Origin: Gemella cuniculi DSM 15828
GTDB lineage: Bacteria; Bacillota; Bacilli; Staphylococcales; Gemellaceae
Assembly: GCF_000425665.1 (NCBI RefSeq)
Contig: NZ_KE384432.1
Coordinates: 184,478-248,477 of the forward strand
Reading direction: 5' to 3'
Length of the DNA: 64,000 bases
The translations under genes were made by a program, and so were the position numbers. This document shows positions 56,483 through 64,000 of the stretch, piece after piece (the stretch's first letter is position 1; every line of letters begins with the position of its first letter). The notes beneath the pieces were generated by a model. It was not told the origin of the DNA and ran no database searches. It saw nothing but the letters and a program-made list of their open reading frames with translations.

Positions 56483-57344
56483 AATCTTCACCTAATTTCA
56501 TCATTTTCCTAAAAATAAATATCATAAATATCGTTGATATTATACCAAAACTAAAAATTATCATATTGTATACCATAGCTTCCGGTCTATCTGTTAACAA
56601 TGGATTAGTATATGCATTATAGCTTAAAGTTGCGAGTGGTTTTGGAGAACTTGGACCTAAAAGCTGTGCCACTTCATAATCTCCAAAAGAATAAATAAAA
56701 ACTATTAAAAAGACATATATGATATTTGGTAATAAAAGTGGTAAAGTTATTTTAACAAATACATTTCTTTTATTTGCTCCCAAACTTTGTGCTTGCTCAT
56801 AGTACTGAATATTTATTCTTTTTAGTACTCCTAAAACTGTTAGCGTAACAAAAGGAATTTCTTTTATCAAGTAACAAAGTATTATACCTATAGAATTTTT
56901 TGAAAATAATAACAATGGAAAATTTTCTTGACTATTTAACAAACCAAAATTCAACATAAATCTTGATATTAGTCCACTTTGTGATAATAATTGTAAAACT
57001 ATTAGTGCAAATATCATGTGCGGTACAATAATAGGGATATTCAATAATTTTTCTGTTAGTTCACTATTATATTTTTTTGTCATCATCGCAAGAAAAGTTC
57101 CTACTGTTATTGATAACAAAGAGGCGATAAGTGAGTAACTAAATGTAAATTTTAAACTAGGCAAAAAAACGTTTGAGTTAAAAACCTTTCTGTAAAAATC
57201 AAAACTCAATTCCGTCATACCTACCTCAGGAAAATATCCCAAACTTTGACTGATTCCTGTATATATTGATAAAAATAGTACGAATAGAATTATAGCTATG
57301 GCAGGAGTAACCATAACTATAATTCTTAATTTTCTATTTAGCAT
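56475..57344 (-). CDS. ABC transporter permease (first of pair)
   Basis: The 289-residue protein has six membrane helices and the EAA loop YEQAQSLGANKRNVFVKIT near residue 190, matching the loop of its partner permease. Such unequal permease pairs occur in thiamine-, polyamine- and YnjC-type importers. Its start overlaps the end of the binding-protein gene. Confidence 0.87.
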   Translation of the reverse strand: MLNRKLRIIVMVTPAIAIILFVLFLSIYTGISQSLGYFPEVGMTELSFDFYRKVFNSNVFLPSLKFTFSYSLIASLLSITVGTFLAMMTKKYNSELTEKLLNIPIIVPHMIFALIVLQLLSQSGLISRFMLNFGLLNSQENFPLLLFSKNSIGIILCYLIKEIPFVTLTVLGVLKRINIQYYEQAQSLGANKRNVFVKITLPLLLPNIIYVFLIVFIYSFGDYEVAQLLGPSSPKPLATLSYNAYTNPLLTDRPEAMVYNMIIFSFGIISTIFMIFIFRKMMKLGEDYD

Positions 57345-58599
57345 TTAACACTTCTTCTTCCCAAATTTTTTCAATAATTGGTACTAATTTTGCAGGCATT
57401 TCTGGAATACGTTTTTTCACTAACTCGCTTTGTGGAATAGTTGCAACTCCCAATTTTACCCCATCTAATTTTTCTTTTTCAGAGCTACTCAATTTATCTA
57501 TATCAAATACTGGCATATCTCCCCAAATTGAAGGATTATATTTTGATATTTGTGCCTCTGCTGATATAATTTGATTTGCAACTAGCATAGCACCTGCTTT
57601 GTTTTTAGAATTTTTTGAAATAGCTACGAAATGTGTATTTCCAGTGGTTCCTTTATCAAATAGAAATGTTTTAGTTGATTGTGGGAATTTTCCCTTTTCA
57701 ATATTTGCTGACGCTGAATTTGGATTATAACTCATAGTAAAATCTACCTCACCATCTTTATACATATTATCCAACGCTGGTGTATCTGCTGGATATGTTT
57801 TTCCTTGATTCCATAAATATGGTTTTATCTCTTTTAGATAATCCATCGCAGGTTGAACTGCTTTTTTTACAGTTTCGTAGTCTGCATCCATAGTCATAAA
57901 TTGCTCATACCCTACAATTTCGGAAATTACGTTTCTTATAAAAGCAGAAGATGTGAAATCTGGCATAGTAGCATAAGTAAATCTTCCTGGATGTGCTTTT
58001 ACATATTCTTTTAACTTAGTCAAATTCGTTGGAACATCTTTTACTCTATCTGAATTATAAATCATAACAAACTGTGCTTTTCCGTAAGGTACTTCATAAA
58101 ATTCTGTCGGATAACCAAAATCCATTTTTACATCATCAGAGTTTGCATCTATATATTTCTTGTAATTTGGTAATTTATTGGCGAACGGTCCAAACAATAA
58201 ATTATTCTTTTTAGCAGTATAAAAATTTTCGCCATTTATCCAAATTAAATCTACACTTCCCTCATCTTTTTTTCCTGCTTTATCTTCATTCAGCATTAAA
58301 TTTAATACTTCATCAATATTCATACCAACTCTATTTACTTTAATGTTATAATTTTTTTGAACCATAGGTGCTAATTCATTATCCACCCAATTATTTGTTA
58401 ATTCACTTCCGCCATAACCATAAAAGTTAACAGTAGTTCCGTTAGCTTTTTCTTTTAATTGATCATAACTTAAATCTTGAACTTGTTGTGTTTGACTATC
58501 AGTATTTTTTTGTTCTTTATTAGTAGAACATGCTGTTACACCTAAAATTATTAAAACAGCTGATAACAAAACTGTAATGTATTTAAATATTTTTTTCAT
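57334..58599 (-). CDS. ABC substrate-binding lipoprotein (YnjB-like)
   Basis: This 421-residue lipoprotein has a signal peptide ending in the lipobox VTAC (cysteine about residue 24) and a glutamine/threonine-rich linker. The mature domain resembles YnjB-type binding proteins: TVNFYGYGGSELTNNWVD, VDLIWINGENFYTAKKNNLLFGPF (in pieces) and VPYGKAQFVMIYNSD. YnjB ligands are unknown; the nucleoside hydrolase at the end of this operon hints at a nucleoside-like or thiamine-like ligand. AAAGGATAA precedes the start; it is the first operon gene. Confidence 0.87.
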   Translation of the reverse strand: MKKIFKYITVLLSAVLIILGVTACSTNKEQKNTDSQTQQVQDLSYDQLKEKANGTTVNFYGYGGSELTNNWVDNELAPMVQKNYNIKVNRVGMNIDEVLNLMLNEDKAGKKDEGSVDLIWINGENFYTAKKNNLLFGPFANKLPNYKKYIDANSDDVKMDFGYPTEFYEVPYGKAQFVMIYNSDRVKDVPTNLTKLKEYVKAHPGRFTYATMPDFTSSAFIRNVISEIVGYEQFMTMDADYETVKKAVQPAMDYLKEIKPYLWNQGKTYPADTPALDNMYKDGEVDFTMSYNPNSASANIEKGKFPQSTKTFLFDKGTTGNTHFVAISKNSKNKAGAMLVANQIISAEAQISKYNPSIWGDMPVFDIDKLSSSEKEKLDGVKLGVATIPQSELVKKRIPEMPAKLVPIIEKIWEEEVLNAK

Positions 58600-58723
58600 T
58601 TTTTTATTATCCTTTCTTTATATAATTAATAATATTCTTTTAATATAATAAAAAGCATAGTTTCTTACAGAATTCTTCAATAAAATAAATTTAAAATAAT
58701 AATTTCTTATCTTTAATCAAATT

Positions 58724-61700
58724 TTATAATACTTTATTACTATCAAATCCGTCATTATTTACAGTACCATCACTTATAGTAACTCTTGTAATATTGTTTT
58801 CTGTAAAAGCTCCTCTTTTAATTTCTGTTACTGAATTAGGAATTGTTACTTCTGTTAATTTATTTTTTTGGAAAGCACCCTCACCTATTGTTACAAGCCC
58901 GTCTTGCAAAGTAATTCTATCCAATTCATTATTAAAGAAAGCTGCATTCCCTATTGTTGTTACACTACTTGGAATTAAAATTTCTCTTATATTATTAACT
59001 TCAAATGCACCGTCTTTTATTTCTACTAAAGTACTAGGTAATTCTACACTTTCTAAAATATTTCTTTCAAAAGCATATGCTCCTAATGAAATTGTACTTT
59101 TCGGAATTGACACATTTACTAATGGGTTAAAGCCAAATGCTTCACTTCCTGAAATATTTACATTTTCATTGAAGCTAACATCAGTAACACCAGCTCTATA
59201 AAATGCTCTTGATTTTATTTCTGCTCCACCTAGTACTGTTAACTTCCCTATATCATTACCTAAAAATGAATTTTTCCCTATATTTGTTACTGATTCAGGA
59301 ATTTCTAGATTCGATGAAATTTGATTATTACTAAATGCTCCGTCACTAATTAGTGTTACCGAATTAGGAAGTACTAGGCTTGTTAATTTGTTATTGCTAA
59401 ATGAGTTAATGCCTACACTTGAAATATTAGCAGGTAAGTTTATTTCCTCCAATCTATTATTTTCAAATAATTCATCTGATATTTTTTCTAAATTAGAGTT
59501 AAGTTCTACTCTTGAAAGTTTATTATTAGCCAACACCCCTTTTTCTAATCTTGTTACATTTTCCAAATTAATTTCTGCTATTTCATTTCCTTTAAATGAA
59601 TATTCTTCTAAAGTTTTTAATGAACTTGGCAATATCACATTTGACAATTTATTATTTTCAAACGCACTTACCCCAATATTTTCCAATCCTTCTGAAAGAG
59701 AAATTTCTTTTAAATCATTATCTTTAAATGCATTATCATCTATTGATTTTAAAGTACTAGGTAATATGACTTTATACAATTTGTTAGTCTTTCCTTCTTC
59801 TGCATTATATTCAAATGCTCCTAATTTTACTTTGAAGTATCCAAAACCACTTTCTTTATATCCTATATGTTCTACTGCTACTCCATTTATCGTTTCTGGA
59901 ATTTTAACTATCGGAGAAGTTCCATTATACGAAATAATCGTCTTCGTTTCTACATTAAATTCAAAATCACTCTCATCTGCTACTTCTATTTCTTTTTTAG
60001 GTAGATTAGTTTCTACATTATCATCAAATGAAGTAGGATGAACTATTGTTTCTGCACCTAACACTACACTAGTTAAATTATTATTTGCAAATGCTAAGTT
60101 TTCAATATTTTTTACCGTTTCTGAAATATTAACAGAAGTTAAATTATTATTAAAGAATGCTCTTTCTCCTATTTTAGTTATTCCATTTGGTATACTTATT
60201 TCTCTTAAATTATTCCCCTCAAAAGTTTTCTCAGGAATTTCTGTATTTACTGTAGGTATTTCAAAACTAGTTAATTTATTATTTAAGAAAATTCCACCTC
60301 CTTTTAATACTACCTCATTTGATAAAGTAACATTTTCTAATTTATTATTAGCAAATACTTCTTTTTCTAACACTTTTACCGATTCAGGAATAGTAACATT
60401 AGTTAAACTATTTGTCCTAAACGCTTGTCTTCCTATTGTTTTTAGTGTACTTGGTAATACTAATTTTGATATTTTATTTCCATTAAACGCCATAATTCCT
60501 ATAGTTTCAACACCTTCTGGTATTATTACTTCTTTTAGATTATTAGCTTGAAACGCTTGATCACCTATTGATTTTAAATATTTTGGTAATACAACACTGT
60601 CAATTCCCGCATAGGCGAAAGCATCTGCTATATGTTCTACCCTTATACCGTTTATTTCATCAGGAATAATTACATCTTTTCTTCCAGAATAACTATAATT
60701 TGTTATTGTTCCACTATTTTCATCAAAAGTAAACTCACTTTCCGGATTCGGTGTTGTTGGTTTATCTTCATATTCAACATGCAAAACAGTATCATAATCT
60801 AAATTATTAATTGTATATTTATTATCATTTACCAATGGTAATTTATTAGTATTATTATTTCCTGTTCTACTTATTTCACCTTGCGAGTTGTAATTTGTTT
60901 CTGTAAATTTACTTATAACTTTACCTGAAGGTGGTGTAATTTGCACAACTACTTCTTCACCATGATTAAGTTTTGTTATATCTTTACCTACCACACTAAG
61001 ACCATCACCTTCAAAAGTAAGTTTTCTTGTTTCTTGATAAATAACCCTAATATCAGTGTTATTTTCAATGTTGAAACTATAGGTGTATACATTATTATTT
61101 TTTGCTAGCTCATTAACCTTTTCTTGACCATTGACTTTAAAAGACATTGGATAACGTTTTTCATCAGGAGTTAGTATAATTTCTGCACTTTCATTTTTGT
61201 TAAAAGTTGAATTTCCCTCATTATTGCTTATATTTATAAAATCTCCATGTGTAGTTAATACGACTTTTTCTTCTACAGTATCATCTACAACATTTATAGT
61301 AAGTTCTACTGTCCCATGGATATTAGCTGGACGACCTTCAAATTCATTGTTATAATCTTCTATATTAATATCATATTTTATAACTTTATTAGTTTTATCA
61401 CCAATATTTATAGTAATATTAGTAGCATCATCTTCTGGTACTTCTAAATCTTCCGGAGCATCTTTTTCATAGTCTAATCCTGCTCCCATATCGTCCCAAT
61501 CTTTAAGCGGATTCTCAATAGTAACTTTTCCATCTTTAATCTGAGATTTTTTTACTTCTACTGTTATTGGTAATTTAGTAAATGTAAATTCGCGTTGTTT
61601 ATTTTCATTAAGATTAGCAGTAGATGCTCCTCTTATAGCGTAAGTTTTTAACCATTCAAAATCATCCTTTGAAATTTCCCCTAAGTAAGCAGTATTAAGG

Positions 61701-64000
61701 TCTAATTCTTTTATAATTTCCATATAATTTTCTGCTAATGGATTTCCATCTATTACTAAACGACGAAGATTTGGAAGTTCTTTTAAAACCGTTAGATTTT
61801 TAACGCTAATATGTTTTAATTCTAATGCTTCTAAATTTTTTAAAGCTGCCAATGAATTTATGTCGCTTATATTTTTATTATTCTTCAAATATAAAGTTTC
61901 AAGATTTACTAATTTAGTTAATGCTGACATATTTTCATTAGTAAGTTTATTATTGTCTAAGTGAAGTTCTTTAAGACTTGTCATCTCGCTAATTGCATTT
62001 ATATCATTAATATTATTATCTTCAACGTCAAGATTTTTCAAGTTCAATCCTCTAACAAAGTTTAGATTAGTCAAATCCCCTTGTCCAATTCTTACATCTT
62101 CTAGATTAGTATTAGCTGTTAAGTCAATATTAGAAATTGCAACACGCTCATCTGTTTTGTTTTGATTTGTGTAGTAGAATATTTTTAATTTTTCTAAACT
62201 ATTTAAGAAAGAAAAATCTGTAATATTTCTAACTCCATCTTTTTTTGCAAGAACTTTGAATTCTTCTAAATTTGCTGCATTTTCTAGTAGCTTTACCAAT
62301 TCATTATTTACTGATGTTGCAACTGGTGTATTCCCTATTCTTACCTCACCATTATTATCAAAAACTCTTAACTTAGAAAAATCTTCCCTTGTAAAATCTT
62401 GTTCACTTGTTGGTTTAGGAACTCCACTAGGTTTTCCATTTTCAACATAATTATTATTTGCTTCATCAGTTAAATTTTTGTATTTCTTATTAAAATTGCT
62501 CCAGTCATTAAGTAGATTTCTGTACACCACTTTTTCTGTAGCTGTAAGTTCAACTTTATCTGTTGGTAATTTTTCTGGAAGATTTATGTTTAATATAAAC
62601 ACTCCCCATTGTTGATAATTTTTAAACCATTGAACTGCATATAATCCATTTTCTATATTGGCTGGTAAAATATATTTTCCATCTTTTTCTATTATTTTAT
62701 ATTGTTTTTCTTTCTGTGTTAATTCTTCTGTTTCATCATTAACTTTAGGTTGATTTTTTCCTTTTTTATATTCAACTTCATAAAGCACTAATGAGCCATC
62801 TTCATTTTTTTCTAATCCTATTTCACTACCATCAAAAGTTTTTGCAGTAGGTAGAGTTATTTCATTAGTAGTTACTTCTATATTTTCAATTTGTTTTGCA
62901 AAACCACGACGTTTATTAATTTTTTCTAAACTATTTAGTGGAGAAAAATCATGAATACTGTTATTACTTAAGTTTAAATCTGTTAAATTAACAAGATTTG
63001 TTAGCGAACTAACGTCTGTAATTTTATTATCAGCAGCTCTTAACGAAACTAAATTTTTTAAACTACCTAAACTTGAAATATCAGTTAATTCATTTGCTCC
63101 CAAACTAAGGTGTGTTAAGTTGGTTAAGTTAACTAGCGGCGATAAATCTGATATTTTATTTACATTTAAATATAATTTTTTAAGATTTGTTAATTCTTTA
63201 AGTGCTTCTATATTAGTTATTTTATTTTCTGTAAGCCACAGATTCGTTAAGCTTGTTAATTCTTTTAATGAATCTGTATTTTCTATATTTTTATTACTTG
63301 TTAAATCTAGTGAAGATATATTTTTTAGATTTTTTAAAACACTTATATCACTAATATTATTATTTGATAAAACAACATCATTAAGATTTGTTAGATTAGC
63401 TAGTGTACTTATATCAGATACCCCTCTATTAGCTAAACTCAATGTTTCTAAGTTTTTTAAGTTTTTAAGTGCTTCTATATTTTTTATAATATAATCAGCT
63501 GGATTGACCATTACATCAGAATATTCTGGATCAACAAATGGACCAGATATATTTAAATCTCTTAAATTAATTAAATTACTAATTGCCGAAATATCTTTGA
63601 TTTTTGTATTTTCTAAGGAAAGATTTTCCAATTTTGTAAGATTTCTTAATGCACTTATGTCATTTATTTCATTGTACTCACCATTAATTTCTAATGATGT
63701 TAAATTAGTCGCATATTTTAATGCGGATAAATCTTTTACACCATATAAATTATCTAATGTAGTTATTTTTTCTAAATCTTTTACTGTAAGATTTTTTGAT
63801 GATATTACTCCTAATTTTCTCTTTAATATATTTTTTAGTACTGCATCTTTTACTTCTACTTCTTTATTATTTACTTCTTCATCGCTAGCCTCAGGGTTAA
63901 CTTCTTGTTTATTCGCTTCCCCTTCTTCACTTTGATCTCCTTTTGCTTCTACTGGATTATTTGCTAAGTACTCATCTACTTCTGTTTCTGTTGCTTTTGG
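58724..64000 (-). CDS. giant surface protein with internalin-type and BspA-type leucine-rich repeats (N-terminus outside)
   Basis: The minus-strand frame is open to the window edge, so at least 1758 residues are present and the signal peptide is not seen. From the edge to about 63800 the sequence is acidic and low-complexity. Two blocks of 22-residue internalin-type LRRs follow (about 63750-62890 and 62300-61700; pattern LTNLTxLxLxxNxIxDI), separated by a beta domain. A beta-rich stretch (about 61600-60750) leads to two blocks of BspA-type repeats (about 60740-60030 and 59980-58724; pattern IxxxAFxxNxLxxVxIPxSVxxI), each opened by an ESxFxF...TI module. The stop comes straight after a repeat, with no LPXTG or membrane helix. 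A host or community adhesin role is inferred from the families. Confidence 0.85.
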   Translation of the reverse strand, partial: PKATETEVDEYLANNPVEAKGDQSEEGEANKQEVNPEASDEEVNNKEVEVKDAVLKNILKRKLGVISSKNLTVKDLEKITTLDNLYGVKDLSALKYATNLTSLEINGEYNEINDISALRNLTKLENLSLENTKIKDISAISNLINLRDLNISGPFVDPEYSDVMVNPADYIIKNIEALKNLKNLETLSLANRGVSDISTLANLTNLNDVVLSNNNISDISVLKNLKNISSLDLTSNKNIENTDSLKELTSLTNLWLTENKITNIEALKELTNLKKLYLNVNKISDLSPLVNLTNLTHLSLGANELTDISSLGSLKNLVSLRAADNKITDVSSLTNLVNLTDLNLSNNSIHDFSPLNSLEKINKRRGFAKQIENIEVTTNEITLPTAKTFDGSEIGLEKNEDGSLVLYEVEYKKGKNQPKVNDETEELTQKEKQYKIIEKDGKYILPANIENGLYAVQWFKNYQQWGVFILNINLPEKLPTDKVELTATEKVVYRNLLNDWSNFNKKYKNLTDEANNNYVENGKPSGVPKPTSEQDFTREDFSKLRVFDNNGEVRIGNTPVATSVNNELVKLLENAANLEEFKVLAKKDGVRNITDFSFLNSLEKLKIFYYTNQNKTDERVAISNIDLTANTNLEDVRIGQGDLTNLNFVRGLNLKNLDVEDNNINDINAISEMTSLKELHLDNNKLTNENMSALTKLVNLETLYLKNNKNISDINSLAALKNLEALELKHISVKNLTVLKELPNLRRLVIDGNPLAENYMEIIKELDLNTAYLGEISKDDFEWLKTYAIRGASTANLNENKQREFTFTKLPITVEVKKSQIKDGKVTIENPLKDWDDMGAGLDYEKDAPEDLEVPEDDATNITINIGDKTNKVIKYDINIEDYNNEFEGRPANIHGTVELTINVVDDTVEEKVVLTTHGDFINISNNEGNSTFNKNESAEIILTPDEKRYPMSFKVNGQEKVNELAKNNNVYTYSFNIENNTDIRVIYQETRKLTFEGDGLSVVGKDITKLNHGEEVVVQITPPSGKVISKFTETNYNSQGEISRTGNNNTNKLPLVNDNKYTINNLDYDTVLHVEYEDKPTTPNPESEFTFDENSGTITNYSYSGRKDVIIPDEINGIRVEHIADAFAYAGIDSVVLPKYLKSIGDQAFQANNLKEVIIPEGVETIGIMAFNGNKISKLVLPSTLKTIGRQAFRTNSLTNVTIPESVKVLEKEVFANNKLENVTLSNEVVLKGGGIFLNNKLTSFEIPTVNTEIPEKTFEGNNLREISIPNGITKIGERAFFNNNLTSVNISETVKNIENLAFANNNLTSVVLGAETIVHPTSFDDNVETNLPKKEIEVADESDFEFNVETKTIISYNGTSPIVKIPETINGVAVEHIGYKESGFGYFKVKLGAFEYNAEEGKTNKLYKVILPSTLKSIDDNAFKDNDLKEISLSEGLENIGVSAFENNKLSNVILPSSLKTLEEYSFKGNEIAEINLENVTRLEKGVLANNKLSRVELNSNLEKISDELFENNRLEEINLPANISSVGINSFSNNKLTSLVLPNSVTLISDGAFSNNQISSNLEIPESVTNIGKNSFLGNDIGKLTVLGGAEIKSRAFYRAGVTDVSFNENVNISGSEAFGFNPLVNVSIPKSTISLGAYAFERNILESVELPSTLVEIKDGAFEVNNIREILIPSSVTTIGNAAFFNNELDRITLQDGLVTIGEGAFQKNKLTEVTIPNSVTEIKRGAFTENNITRVTISDGTVNNDGFDSNKVL

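Noticed and set aside
59388..60041. Plus-strand frames within the BspA-repeat region (also 58794-59201 and 63504-63935)
   Set aside because: They are shadows of the repetitive minus-strand gene; the translations are low-complexity and repeat only because the LRRs repeat.

Overview
The window is low-GC, AT-rich Firmicute DNA. Gene content and style fit a member of the Bacilli close to Gemella (inference from the mix of Staphylococcus-like and Streptococcus-like genes, very low GC and giant leucine-rich-repeat surface proteins; no rRNA is present to prove it). Coding density is high, with short intergenic spaces that mostly hold intrinsic terminators. I see no rRNA, tRNA or CRISPR array.

Region 1 (1 to about 5240) is the right-hand part of a mobile element of the Tn4451/Tn4453 type: a large serine recombinase cut by the window edge (tnpX-like), a ClbS/DfsB-like DNA-protection cargo gene, a DUF3847 gene, a small oriT that reads as an IncQ/pSC101-type nick region, a decayed MobA/MobL relaxase (tnpZ-like), an NTF2-like/SAP-domain cargo pair and a short unlisted tnpW gene at the very end. 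It sits inside a chromosomal NAD(P)-binding gene whose truncated 5' part survives at 5241-5465.

Region 2 (5.5-24.7 kb) is core chromosome: a MarR regulator with DUF1304 protein, an AlkD-like protein, pyrG behind a leader typical of reiterative-transcription attenuation, signal peptidase I, a TPP-riboswitch operon for thiamine or HMP uptake, a frameshifted ClC-type channel, two YitT paralogues, pssA, a Fem-type peptidoglycan aminoacyltransferase, clpP with a CtsR-like box, the cysS-mrnC-rlmB-GNAT-yacP translation cluster, and glutathione reductase.

Region 3 (25.0-31.3 kb) is a galactitol PTS operon read on the minus strand: PRD regulator, a detached EIIA-like protein, GatA, GatB, GatC and two zinc alcohol dehydrogenases. 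Region 4 (31.6-44.9 kb) holds a thioredoxin-like protein, a secreted repeat protein without a wall anchor, a very acidic small protein with its own promoter and terminator, cinA, a CshA-type helicase, a beta-lactamase-fold serine hydrolase, a TPR protein, the two subunits of a long-chain polyprenyl diphosphate synthase and a two-component system.

Region 5 (45.2-52.3 kb) has an ArsM-like methyltransferase, CobW-type GTPase and aquaglyceroporin that look like one metalloid-handling cassette, then a sucrose operon (scrA-scrB-scrK order of transcription) with two identical LacI-type operators. Region 6 (52.4-64.0 kb) has a membrane glycerophosphodiesterase, an ABC importer operon of the YnjBCD type ending in a nucleoside hydrolase, and a giant surface protein combining internalin-type LRRs and BspA-type LRRs whose N-terminus lies outside the window.
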